A stretch of 64,000 bases of DNA from Reinekea sp. G2M2-21. Lineage in GTDB: Bacteria > Pseudomonadota > Gammaproteobacteria > Pseudomonadales > Natronospirillaceae. The stretch covers positions 1,736,001 to 1,800,000 of the forward strand of contig NZ_JADPQG010000001.1 of NCBI RefSeq assembly GCF_015687175.1. Reading direction: 5' to 3'. Both the position numbers and the translations under genes were made by a program. Position 1 is the stretch's first letter. Every line of letters begins with the position of its first letter. Positions 25,160 through 33,993 of this stretch are shown here, in pieces. Under the pieces are notes generated by a model. It did not search any database and was not told the DNA's origin. It saw only the letters and a list, made by a program, of their open reading frames with translations.

Positions 25160-28100
25160 ATGCCCGAAAACGCTATCGCTGCACGTATCCAATATTATAA
25201 GCAATGCTATCAAGCATCTTTTCAGACAGCAGAGGGGCACGGCGTTTTCGACAACCAGGATCTGATCCCGCTGGCGGTTTATGCCACCAATCAAAGCCTC
25301 GACAGACAAGCCAACGACGCAATCCTTAGCCAGTGGCTGGTTGACCAGGATGAAAACTACCTGGTCGAGCTTTCCAACTTTGTATTGTTCCCAACCCCAA
25401 ACACAAGCGCGACTGTGGATGTTTGCTACCAACCCACATTTTGTCGAAATGGCTTCCTGCAGCTACAGCAGCGTGCGGGAGTGGAGCTTGCTGCCTCTTT
25501 AACGGAACTGGATATCGACCAAGACGAGCTGCTGGCAACTACGCCTTCGTATGACAACATCATTCAATTAGCATCTGAATCTGCGGACGTACTCACCATG
25601 GCCGCGCCAGATTCCCTACCAGACCCGGCACGATTAAATACCTGGCTCGTTCGCCTGGCCAAGAAAATAAAACAGCCGACCTGCGTATCCATCTCAGTTA
25701 TGGCGTTGATACCAAAACAACGGCGCTCAACGCAGATTAAACAACAGTTCACGGAATTGCTGCAACATCTCGCTCAAGGTCAACACACCGAAAACAGCCT
25801 ACTGGCGCAGGTGCTGCTGAAGAAAACCGCAGTTCGTCTTGGTGATCATCTGAGAAATCCTAACATCAGTACTCCACTGCCCTACCTGTCTGAACCACAG
25901 AACAAGGCGTTGCAGCGCGCCGACCAAAACGCAATCAGTTTTATTCAAGGGCCACCGGGAACCGGTAAAAGTCACACACTCGCGGCATTAGCAAACAGGC
26001 TTGCGGCGCAACAAAAAAGCGTATTGATTACCGCACAGAGTGACCATGCTCTTTCAGTGATAAAACATAAGCTCATCCATGACTTTCATCTGGACGAAGA
26101 TTTGATTGTGCATTTTGGTCACGGCAAACGAAACGCGCACTTTGTCCGGCAAATTAAAAAACTGAGCCGGTTACCGCGAATTGAAAAATCTAACATTGAA
26201 CAACTGAGTGACCAAACGGACCGAGCCCAACAAGCCATTTTCCAGGCATTGACTAATCTGGAAGCCAGTGTGACGAAGATCCCCAGTTTGACCACAGAGC
26301 AATTGACCAGCGTTTCGATCGGTCATCGGTTAAGTCGCTTGTGGATGCGCATCAAACGCGCGGAATCGTTTCACATTATCGAGCAACTCGATGATCTGAA
26401 TAACGCCATCCAACAGTTAATCGCGTTACAGGCTGATCTGACCAATGCCACGTTGATCAAACGCTTTCAAACCTCATATCGTTTGCACGCCAGTGCCTGG
26501 GGCGACATCAGTGAGCGCGTTGGCAAACAAACCGTGACGCAGGCACTACAGAGTTTTCATCAGCAACAGAACGGCAGTTTCAGCCTACAATCCGGTTTGG
26601 GTGTTTGGTTAGTGAATTTGAATGATATTCCTGACAACGTGAGTGGGCATTTTCATACCGTCATTGTTGATGAAGCAACGCAGGTAAATATGGCAACCGC
26701 ATTGCTTGCGCTCAGCATGGCGGAGAACCTGGTTGTAGCCGGTGACCCACAACAACTGCGGCACGTTAGTTTTCTCGCGGCAGAGCAGGAAAAAAGAATC
26801 GCTCAGGCTCTGCAGTTGACCGAGCACGATGTCGTTAGTTATCGCAGCATCAGTTTTCTGGATTATATCGATCAACTGTTGTTGCAAACCGGACAACCTC
26901 AAGCCATTACGTTGTTGGATGAACATTACCGATCGGTCCCTTCGTTGATGCAGTTCAACAGTGACCAGTTTTACAACGGCGACATTCAGGTGTTAACCGG
27001 GTTAAACCAAGCCGCCCGGCAGCAGGCTCAACATTTAACATGGAATTATGGTAACGGCACCCGAACCGACAAAGTCAACGTGGCGGAAGCGGAACGTTTA
27101 GTCGAGTATCTCACTGAGTGTATTGAGTCGGAACGCAATAATGCGGTTAAGTCCTCCATCGGTGTTCTGTCATTTTTCCGCGATCAGGCAGACTATCTGA
27201 AGAAGCAGATTTTACAGGCCATCCCGTTAAAAGATATTAAAGAGCACCAGATTAAAATTGGGACGCCATTTTCGTTTCAAGGGGAAGAACGTGACCATGT
27301 TTTCATATCCTGCGCGATAGATCACGACACCCACCACGGCACCTGGACATACTTGAACAGAACCGATGTTTTCAATGTCACCACCAGTCGAGCCCGGTTG
27401 CTGCAAACGTTGTTTCTCTCATGCCCGGTCGATTCCATGCCACCGACTTCGTTACTCAGGCAGTATCATGACTTCAGCCTTCCAGCATCGGCCATTAAAA
27501 CGACTCGCTCAGCGGAACCTTGGCTGTCGGATATGGCCGAGATGCTGAAAACCGAAGGGTTCGATGTGGAGCTACACCACAACATCGCTAATGTGGCGGT
27601 AGACCTGCTGCTGACTAAGGGCGGCCAGCGAGTTGCCGTCGACCTAATCGGTTTTCCTGGGGACGTTGGCACTGCCGTTCATACACATCGCTACCTGACA
27701 CTCAGCCGGGTAGGCATTCCATTGTTTCCTCTTTCGGTGACCGATTGGCTCTTTGATAAAGACGCATGTCTGACACAACTGAAGCGCTGGGTGCAGCAGC
27801 CGAGCCGGTTGAAAGCTAACCCGCTGACAGAAGTAAAGGACGCGGGCAGTAAAGACTCGGTACCGGCTCCTTTGGCCCACCCGATGACGCTAGTCAGCAA
27901 AGAGCATTGGCGTGCCATCTGCCGTTTCGCCGAGGCAGAGGGACTGGCCACGCTTGCGGGCTTTCGCTTGACTCAAACTCAGACTGTTCTGCAACAGATG
28001 AACGATCTGTTAGCACAGTTGTTCGAGCCCTCATCGCATACCTACAGCCGGTACCAAACATCCGTGAATGCCGTGTTGAAATCCTACATAGACAACCTTA

Positions 28101-28327
28101 ATACGTTGCAACTGTTATACGAGCAGGTTTGGGAGACGTCTAACCGAGATCATTCCTATTGGGAGGCGTTAATTGCCCCCATTCGGGAACGGCACCGCGA
28201 AATCGTTGCGGCTCTTAATGCGATGCGAAAAAGCATGCAGATTGAAGTTGCGAAACCCAAACGCGACGATCGCATACTCTTAGACGACCTGGAAACGCTC
28301 ACTGCCCGCTTAAAACAATACGATTAA
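25160..28327 (+). CDS. SF1 DNA2/NAM7-like helicase with C-terminal nuclease-like domain
   Basis: A 1055-residue protein. Walker A 'FIQGPPGTGKSHTLAALANRL' lies near residue 262, Walker B 'VIVDEATQVNMATALLALSM' near 500, motif III 'VVAGDPQQLRHVSF', motif IV 'LDEHYRSVPSLMQF', and motifs V/VI 'GTPFSFQGEERDHVFISC' and 'VFNVTTSRARLLQTLF'. These define a superfamily 1 (Dna2/UPF1-type) helicase. Residues about 795-880 ('GFDVELHHNIANVAVDLLLTKGGQRVAVDLIG') look like a Vsr/DUF559-type restriction-endonuclease fold, but with Asp where the family usually has Glu. The N-terminal 250 residues are unrecognised. The gene is monocistronic. A nucleic-acid repair or anti-phage role is an inference. Confidence 0.82.
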   Translation: MPENAIAARIQYYKQCYQASFQTAEGHGVFDNQDLIPLAVYATNQSLDRQANDAILSQWLVDQDENYLVELSNFVLFPTPNTSATVDVCYQPTFCRNGFLQLQQRAGVELAASLTELDIDQDELLATTPSYDNIIQLASESADVLTMAAPDSLPDPARLNTWLVRLAKKIKQPTCVSISVMALIPKQRRSTQIKQQFTELLQHLAQGQHTENSLLAQVLLKKTAVRLGDHLRNPNISTPLPYLSEPQNKALQRADQNAISFIQGPPGTGKSHTLAALANRLAAQQKSVLITAQSDHALSVIKHKLIHDFHLDEDLIVHFGHGKRNAHFVRQIKKLSRLPRIEKSNIEQLSDQTDRAQQAIFQALTNLEASVTKIPSLTTEQLTSVSIGHRLSRLWMRIKRAESFHIIEQLDDLNNAIQQLIALQADLTNATLIKRFQTSYRLHASAWGDISERVGKQTVTQALQSFHQQQNGSFSLQSGLGVWLVNLNDIPDNVSGHFHTVIVDEATQVNMATALLALSMAENLVVAGDPQQLRHVSFLAAEQEKRIAQALQLTEHDVVSYRSISFLDYIDQLLLQTGQPQAITLLDEHYRSVPSLMQFNSDQFYNGDIQVLTGLNQAARQQAQHLTWNYGNGTRTDKVNVAEAERLVEYLTECIESERNNAVKSSIGVLSFFRDQADYLKKQILQAIPLKDIKEHQIKIGTPFSFQGEERDHVFISCAIDHDTHHGTWTYLNRTDVFNVTTSRARLLQTLFLSCPVDSMPPTSLLRQYHDFSLPASAIKTTRSAEPWLSDMAEMLKTEGFDVELHHNIANVAVDLLLTKGGQRVAVDLIGFPGDVGTAVHTHRYLTLSRVGIPLFPLSVTDWLFDKDACLTQLKRWVQQPSRLKANPLTEVKDAGSKDSVPAPLAHPMTLVSKEHWRAICRFAEAEGLATLAGFRLTQTQTVLQQMNDLLAQLFEPSSHTYSRYQTSVNAVLKSYIDNLNTLQLLYEQVWETSNRDHSYWEALIAPIRERHREIVAALNAMRKSMQIEVAKPKRDDRILLDDLETLTARLKQYD

Positions 28328-28342
28328 ATAACCCGCCTTCAT

Positions 28343-29080
28343 TTACAACTGACGGGACATCTGCTCGACTTCATTCGAGAACTGACTCAATGGTTTCAAA
28401 CGGAAACGGCTCGAAAGCGGCTGAACCCGTTTGACCCGGTCGATCCGGAATGTTCGCGCAGCATCACGAGAATGGTCCCAAACCAATACATACCAAACTG
28501 GCCAATTCAAAAACAAGTAATGCGGTTCTATCTCCCGTTCGTGTAAGGCGCCATCTTCGCGCTGATAATCGACAATCAGAGAACGCTGCTCGACAAAGGC
28601 TTCTATAACAGCATCGGTCAACTTACTTTTTTGCGTCGGTACGTACGATTGCATCACCTGTTCGGATGCTGCCTGCCCCAACAGAATGCGCTGGCGAAGT
28701 TTGCGAATTGCAGGTCGCTGAGCATCGGGGAAAGAGGCAAACAATTTATTCCTCACCGACGACAGATGACTGAAAAACAGCGGCGAATTCAACTTCTCCA
28801 AAACACTGAGGGACAACAACAAGTCGATAACCTCCCTGTAATTCAACGTCAACCGCCCGATCCCCCACCTTGGCGTTAATCGCACACCTCCACCCCGCCC
28901 TTGCTCGGTCTCTATGGGATAACCTCGGGCTTTTAAGGTATCGAGGTCCCGCATCAGAGTGCGGACACTCACCCCTATGTCCTCGGCCAACAGCGACGCC
29001 GTAACCGGATCGCCGGATTTCAGGTGACCGAGAATCTGATCCAGTCGGTCTAACTTCTTACTCGCGGAACCTCTGCCCAA
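28343..29080 (-). CDS. WYL-domain (YafY-type) transcriptional regulator, TTG start
   Basis: A 245-residue regulator. Residues 10-65 are an HTH_11 winged helix (LDRLDQILGHLKSGDPVTASLLAEDIGVSVRTLMRDLDTLKARGYPIE). The C-terminal half is a WYL domain, with 'IEPHYLFLNWPVWYVLVWDHSRDAARTFRIDRVKRV'. The best start is a TTG at 29080 with AGGA about 8 nt upstream; an in-frame stop lies a little farther upstream and no ATG is available near it. It is divergent from the small gene at 29170. WYL proteins sense small ligands or nucleic acids; this one most likely controls its divergent neighbour. Confidence 0.85.
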   Translation of the reverse strand: MGRGSASKKLDRLDQILGHLKSGDPVTASLLAEDIGVSVRTLMRDLDTLKARGYPIETEQGRGGGVRLTPRWGIGRLTLNYREVIDLLLSLSVLEKLNSPLFFSHLSSVRNKLFASFPDAQRPAIRKLRQRILLGQAASEQVMQSYVPTQKSKLTDAVIEAFVEQRSLIVDYQREDGALHEREIEPHYLFLNWPVWYVLVWDHSRDAARTFRIDRVKRVQPLSSRFRLKPLSQFSNEVEQMSRQL

Positions 29081-29169
29081 CTTATATGTCCTATTTTGTC
29101 ATAGTTAAACATAGCCTATCACCCGTCGCTGGAATGAACCAGCGGGAAACCTAAAATAGAGGCATAGCA

Positions 29170-29499
29170 ATGAACACAGAAAATACAAACAACGTCGTTG
29201 AATGGGCACCTTTTACGTTAGCAGAAGGGGTTACCGAGCAACAATTGTTAGAGGCTGCAGAAACGATTCAATCCCGGTTTTTGGCACTACAGCCGGGCTA
29301 TATACGCCGGGAATTGTTAAAGAAAAGTGAGCAGGAATGGGTCGACCTGGTGTATTGGTCATCTCAAGAGGATGCTGAACAGGCCTTTCAAAAGGCCGCT
29401 GAAAGCGAAGCCTGTGGAGGGTATTTTTCATTGATGGTTATGCCGGAAAACCCAGAAACTGCCGTACTACATCTGCAGCAAATGAAACAGTGGCGGTAA
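29170..29499 (+). CDS. small ABM-like (dimeric alpha/beta barrel) protein
   Basis: A 109-residue protein: 'VVEWAPFTLAEGVTEQQLLEAAETIQSRFLALQPGYIRRELLKKSEQEWVDLVYWSSQEDAEQAFQKA'. This looks like the dimeric alpha/beta-barrel group that includes antibiotic-biosynthesis monooxygenases and stress-responsive proteins. No catalytic residue can be named. It is divergent from the WYL regulator and about 90 bp from it, which suggests control by that protein. Confidence 0.68.
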   Translation: MNTENTNNVVEWAPFTLAEGVTEQQLLEAAETIQSRFLALQPGYIRRELLKKSEQEWVDLVYWSSQEDAEQAFQKAAESEACGGYFSLMVMPENPETAVLHLQQMKQWR

Positions 29500-29548
29500 G
29501 TTTACCTGCGCTGGCTCATCCGCCACTGAGCCCGTTGTAACGGGCTCG

Positions 29549-30217
29549 TCAGCGCAGTAAGTTATCTATGACAGCAAGCGTGTCTCGCTGAAAATGATCG
29601 CTGTGAATGGAATAGTCCGCCTTCGTTGCCCCTTCACCGGTAACGATGCGAGCAGTATGAATCCCGACAGATTGCCCGCCCTCAACGTCGGCCAGTTCAG
29701 AATCACCTATCATCAGTGCTTGTTTGGGATCAACCTTTAACTGACTCAAAATGTGATTAAAACAGGCAGCGCCGGGTTTGCGGAAACCGATAGCACTTGA
29801 CCAGACAACCTCATCAAAAAAGTATGCCATGCCCCGAAACCGCAGATCGTCCTGAAACAGGGAAGCTGGTCCGGTCACGTTCGACAACAGCCCCAATCGA
29901 AAACCTCTGTCAGAAAGCTCCTGCAAGAGTGTTACGCTCTGCGAGTGTGTGATACCCGCTCGGCAAAACTCCCGCAGGTGTGCCATGCCCATTTCTTCCG
30001 TGAAACTCATCTCATGCTCGGCAAAACAGCGCTGCCAAATGGACCGCCAATCCGGTTGCAGCACCTGATCACGCTGATATAACCGCTGTATCTCATTCTC
30101 AATCGCCTGCCCGATTCGCTTTCCTTTAGGGTTCCCTAACAGCCGCTCAAGCGAAGTTGCCAGCGACGCCGAATACACCAGTGTATTACCGTAATCGAAA
30201 ATAATGGTCGTGATCAT
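29549..30217 (-). CDS. HAD superfamily hydrolase
   Basis: A 222-residue HAD phosphatase. Motif I is 'TTIIFDYGNTLVYSAS' (DYGNT, nucleophile Asp), motif II 'LGLLSNVTG' (Ser/Asn), motif III lysine in 'SAIGFRKPGAACF', and motif IV 'ALMIGDSELADVEGGQSVG'. The cap is helical (subclass I). The tyrosine replacing the second aspartate of the usual DxD is common among less-specialised members and may affect phosphatase activity. Convergent with the ABM-like gene. The substrate is unknown. Confidence 0.85.
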   Translation of the reverse strand: MITTIIFDYGNTLVYSASLATSLERLLGNPKGKRIGQAIENEIQRLYQRDQVLQPDWRSIWQRCFAEHEMSFTEEMGMAHLREFCRAGITHSQSVTLLQELSDRGFRLGLLSNVTGPASLFQDDLRFRGMAYFFDEVVWSSAIGFRKPGAACFNHILSQLKVDPKQALMIGDSELADVEGGQSVGIHTARIVTGEGATKADYSIHSDHFQRDTLAVIDNLLR

Positions 30218-30298
30218 TTACCAGTCGCCACCTCTACAGATTTGCACACTGTATCAGGCCCCTTCCGCGTACAACATTCGTTTTTAGCAACAGCCTGA

Positions 30299-30895
30299 CT
30301 AATGCGTCATAGATGGCTGTTCAACTGACATCCCTGAGACCATCGGCGAGTTTACGTCAGAATGCATCGGCATTCCCATATCCATGGAGTTTGCCGCTGT
30401 GAGCATTTCCAGCGTTATCTCATCAAAGCGTAAAATTTGACCCCCATATTCGTCAGCAAAGGCTTGGGCATCTACTTGCTTGCTGAACGAGCCCAGTGTC
30501 TCACCCATGGCGCCAAAACGATTTGCCCCCCAAACGAAGTAAGCAGATTGCGCGTCAATAAAGTGTTCGTCGTCAGGAGACGCCCAGGGGGTGACCGACA
30601 TATCGTGTACGTATATCTTTATTGCCCGATGTTGGTTTTCAGGTTGTAAATAAAAGCCGAACAGATCTCGCGTAGAACAGAATTTTTGGACTTCGTTATC
30701 GCCTTTACTGATCAATTCACCTTTAGGACCTTCGAATCCTGATATAACCATGCCACACAGATGGCATTGGTCGCTGCCTTCTATCGCGGCCGCCGATAAG
30801 ACCGCTTCGGTTGGATTGGATGACTGACACGACATCAGTAAGGTCATTGCAATTAGCACGGCACTGGCTTTGCTGGATTTATTTATTAGTGACAT
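30299..30895 (-). CDS. nosL: NosL copper chaperone lipoprotein
   Basis: A 198-residue outer-face lipoprotein with lipobox 'MTLLMSC' at residues 16-22. The NosL signature 'CHLCGMVISGFEGPKGEL' follows, where the Cys and Met residues bind Cu(I). NosL delivers copper to NosZ for assembly of the CuZ centre. A methionine-rich tail (MDMGMPMHSD...MSVEQP) adds possible copper sites. The start was placed at the ATG at 30895 because it gives a proper signal peptide; an upstream frame to 30955 overlaps nosY. It is the last gene of the nos operon. Confidence 0.9.
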   Translation of the reverse strand: MSLINKSSKASAVLIAMTLLMSCQSSNPTEAVLSAAAIEGSDQCHLCGMVISGFEGPKGELISKGDNEVQKFCSTRDLFGFYLQPENQHRAIKIYVHDMSVTPWASPDDEHFIDAQSAYFVWGANRFGAMGETLGSFSKQVDAQAFADEYGGQILRFDEITLEMLTAANSMDMGMPMHSDVNSPMVSGMSVEQPSMTH

Positions 30896-30897
30896 AG

Positions 30898-31716
30898 TTA
30901 AACCTTCTTTCGGTGAAAACGTAGTAAAGACAACGCCAAGCTTGCGACAATCCAAACCATCAGGCAGGCGTAGAGCGCTGGCAAACTGATGTTCATTTTC
31001 CCCAGAGACGCAAGCACACCCATACCTTGAGCGTCTATGGAAACGAGATTGATCAGCCGAAACAAATCGGTCGGGTTAAACATCAACAGCCCGGTCAACA
31101 TAGACTCGTTCAACCAACCTTCACGTCCGACCAATAAAGCCAACAACGCAAGGTCGTACAACAATGTCAGGGAAAACCAAACCAATAATGCCAAGCCCGC
31201 CGCCTGAGCTTTTTCAGAGACCCATAAACTTAAACCATGAGCAAGCGTTAGGAACACGGCCCCCAACAAGGTTGCCGAAATAATAAACACGAGGAATGTC
31301 TGGATCACAGACCAACTAACGTTATTCCAGGAAAATGCCACCGCTGCACTGCCGAAGCCAATCAGCGTAGCGACAAAAAGAATGGCTAATTGACCGAGAA
31401 ACTTGCCCAGAATCAGATCTATTTTCTTTAACGGATACGTCAGTAACAACAGTAATGTCCCCTGCTCCTGTTCGCCGACGAATGCGTCGTAACCGAGTAG
31501 CAAAGCAATCAGCGGAACGACCAACACGGTCAGGCTACTGAGACTGGCGATCGTCGCGGCTAGCGGCAATACACCGGATTGCCCATTGACGACACCGCCA
31601 AACCAGGTAATGCCTAAAGCCATCACGGCGAAAATCAATGTCGCGCCAATTACCCAACGATTTCGCCAACCGTCGCGCCATTCTTTCGCTGCTACAATCC
31701 ATACTTTAGTGTACAT
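30898..31716 (-). CDS. nosY: NosY ABC transporter permease
   Basis: A 272-residue integral membrane protein with six hydrophobic segments. It starts 'MYTKVWIVAAKEWRDGWRNRWV', the typical ABC-2 NosY N-terminus. 'DAFVGEQEQGTLLLLLTYPLKKIDLILGKFLGQLAIL' follows, the EQEQGT coupling region of ABC-2 permeases. The start at 31716 is preceded by GGAGG and overlaps the end of nosF by 11 bp (ATGTACACTAA). With NosF and NosD it forms the NosDFY complex, which helps mature the CuZ centre of NosZ. Confidence 0.92.
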   Translation of the reverse strand: MYTKVWIVAAKEWRDGWRNRWVIGATLIFAVMALGITWFGGVVNGQSGVLPLAATIASLSSLTVLVVPLIALLLGYDAFVGEQEQGTLLLLLTYPLKKIDLILGKFLGQLAILFVATLIGFGSAAVAFSWNNVSWSVIQTFLVFIISATLLGAVFLTLAHGLSLWVSEKAQAAGLALLVWFSLTLLYDLALLALLVGREGWLNESMLTGLLMFNPTDLFRLINLVSIDAQGMGVLASLGKMNISLPALYACLMVWIVASLALSLLRFHRKKV

Positions 31717-32656
31717 AGATAGCCTCCACTTTCTTTGCACTGACGGTTTGTTGCATAAAGTACTGATACAGTTCTGGCAATGAAGGAGCTGTTATCTGCA
31801 AATCGTTCAAAGTGTCTTTGGACAACAGACGACTCGCGATGTCCAATGCTTTCTCCGCCGGAACACTCAACAAACCATTTTGTTGTAAATAAGGTTGCAG
31901 CACGGGGTCCTGACTGAGAGACCCGTTCAGACCTTTCGGTATTACCTTTACCGGCAACCGAGCTTGTTCGTGAAGTTCGGCAATACTCCCCTGCACAACG
32001 ACGCGTCCTTGATTCAAAATAAGTGCGCGATCCAAATACTGCTCTAAGCCAGGTAGCACATGAGTACAGATAACAATGCCACACCCCTGTTGCTTGAGTT
32101 CCGCGAGCATGTCAAAAAACTCCAGAGTTGCCACCGGGTCGAGACCCACAGTGGGCTCGTCCAAAATTAACAACTTGGGATCATACACCTCGGGCTTACC
32201 CAAACTGGACGGTAACAAAGCCTGAGCTAAACCCAACCGCTGCTTCATACCTTTTGAATAGTGCTTAACAGGCCTTCGGGCAGCGTCCGCTAAATGCACA
32301 CGGGTTAAAAGTCTGTTGACGGTGTCTTTGGCGACGGAGCGTGACAAGCCGTTTAACCGGGCGAAGTACTGTAATGTTTCATAGCCAGTGAGTGCTGGAT
32401 AGAAGCTGACGTTTTCAGGAACATAGCCTATGCGGTAATTTGCTCGACCCGCCGGCAAACCAAAAACCTCTACGATGCCACTGTCAGCAGTCTCAAGGCC
32501 CAGAATGGTTTTCATCAATGTCGTTTTCCCGGCTCCATTGTGACCTAACAAGGCCAACATCTGACCTTCGGACAGCTCAAAACTAACTTGCTGCAGCGCC
32601 GCGAGTGAACCAAACTTCTTATCTAGCTCGTTCACGTGTATCAATACATCAGCCAT
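31706..32656 (-). CDS. nosF: NosF ABC transporter ATP-binding protein
   Basis: A 316-residue ABC ATPase. Walker A is 'LLGHNGAGKTTLMKTI', the signature motif is 'HYSKGMKQRLGLAQALL', Walker B is 'KLLILDEPTVGLDP' and the H-loop is 'GIVICTHVLPGLEQYLD'. The C-terminal 100 residues form the accessory region found in NosF. It energises the NosDFY complex. It overlaps nosD by 8 bp (ATGGCTGA) and nosY by 11 bp, so the genes are tightly co-translated. Confidence 0.94.
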   Translation of the reverse strand: MADVLIHVNELDKKFGSLAALQQVSFELSEGQMLALLGHNGAGKTTLMKTILGLETADSGIVEVFGLPAGRANYRIGYVPENVSFYPALTGYETLQYFARLNGLSRSVAKDTVNRLLTRVHLADAARRPVKHYSKGMKQRLGLAQALLPSSLGKPEVYDPKLLILDEPTVGLDPVATLEFFDMLAELKQQGCGIVICTHVLPGLEQYLDRALILNQGRVVVQGSIAELHEQARLPVKVIPKGLNGSLSQDPVLQPYLQQNGLLSVPAEKALDIASRLLSKDTLNDLQITAPSLPELYQYFMQQTVSAKKVEAIYVH

Positions 32657-33929
32657 CTATGGGTAACTCCTGTGGGCGAATCAAAGGGAAGCTGTCTTTT
32701 ACACCAGGCGATTTCAATACCGGAAAACTGCGCTGAACCCAGCGCAACAGCAGAACAGCAGGACTGTCCATTAGGACCTTGGATTCAGGGTATTTCCAAA
32801 ATAGTTTATCGATGTCATCATTGGGTTCGAATGCAGAGTCTCCCACACCATCATTATCAAGATCCCAACCGACGTAGTTACTCCAATAATTTCCAACGCC
32901 CTGTTCGCTCCACTCCTGTAAACGAGAGGACACATATTTCACCTGAATTTCGTTATCGACAAATTGATTGTTATAGACTTTGTTCTGTTCTGATCCTGCC
33001 GTCAGGTGAATACCCATATCACTATTGGCAAATCGATTGGCATGTATTTCATTATTCGTAGAGTTATAAACAAAAAGCGCTTTACCTTCGTCGCCTGAAA
33101 CCGCAGGTTGCATTGAACTTCGAATTTTTAAAATGGTGTTGCCACTGAACTGTGACTTGTTTACGAAGTTGAGTAACAGCCCGTAGTCTTCACAGTTTTC
33201 TGCCCGGTTATTGACCACTTTCAGGTTATTTGAACTCATCAGCGCATAACCAACTTTTACATTCAGTGAAGAATTTTCCGAAATCTCATTGTTGTAGGAA
33301 TACATGTAATGAATGCCGAAACGCAAATCCGACAAGCGATTATTACGCAAGACATTTTGCTGGCTGTTTATTATATAAAGACCATCTCGGGTTTGACTGA
33401 CCACATTGTCGACAACAGCGGCGTCTACGACATTGGTCAGATGGATGCCGTTTCCACGATCCGCTGCGCGCATCTCGCTGTTGCCTTGCACCTGGTTACG
33501 TAGCACAGTGGCAGTTTGGACGCTTTCAAGGTAAATGCCAAAACCATCACCCTGTAGCCTGTTGTCGACTAATGTGATGTGTTCCGTATGTTTTACCTTT
33601 ATACCAGAATCGGTCGCTGTGAGATCATACCCCCAATTGCGAATCGTCAGGCCTTTCAATTCCACATGTGACGCGGTCACTTCAATGGCATTCCCGCGTC
33701 CGGAGCCGTCAATGACCGTTTTATTCATACCATCGAGGACCAACATTTTATCAATAATGAAATTACCGATAAAGGTAGTGGCAGGTAATATGAGTATGTC
33801 TCCGGCATTGCTCTGATCAATAACCTCTTGCAGGTTTGCTTCGAGGGGCACCATGAATGTCTTGCCGAATGCGGTGTTGACGCAAAGCAGGCAAACACAG
33901 AGCCTAATTAAAGCAGATAGATTTCGCAT
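32649..33929 (-). CDS. nosD: NosD periplasmic copper-binding protein
   Basis: A 426-residue protein with a signal peptide ('LIRLCVCLLCVNTAFG') and a right-handed parallel beta-helix of CASH repeats: 'GIYLESVQTATVLRNQVQGNSEMRAADRGNGIHLTN', 'GLYIINSQQNVLRNNRLSDLRFGIHYMYSYNNEI' and many N-ladders (NNxI). NosD passes copper from NosL to NosZ with NosFY. The start is the ATG at 33929 with GGAGAAATC before it; a longer frame to 34124 would overlap nosZ. It is 64 bp downstream of nosZ. Confidence 0.92.
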   Translation of the reverse strand: MRNLSALIRLCVCLLCVNTAFGKTFMVPLEANLQEVIDQSNAGDILILPATTFIGNFIIDKMLVLDGMNKTVIDGSGRGNAIEVTASHVELKGLTIRNWGYDLTATDSGIKVKHTEHITLVDNRLQGDGFGIYLESVQTATVLRNQVQGNSEMRAADRGNGIHLTNVVDAAVVDNVVSQTRDGLYIINSQQNVLRNNRLSDLRFGIHYMYSYNNEISENSSLNVKVGYALMSSNNLKVVNNRAENCEDYGLLLNFVNKSQFSGNTILKIRSSMQPAVSGDEGKALFVYNSTNNEIHANRFANSDMGIHLTAGSEQNKVYNNQFVDNEIQVKYVSSRLQEWSEQGVGNYWSNYVGWDLDNDGVGDSAFEPNDDIDKLFWKYPESKVLMDSPAVLLLRWVQRSFPVLKSPGVKDSFPLIRPQELPIDG

Positions 33930-33993
33930 GATTTCTCCAGAATTTTCTACGCGAAATCTGATGGTCGCCAGAGCGACCATCAGATTGAACTCC

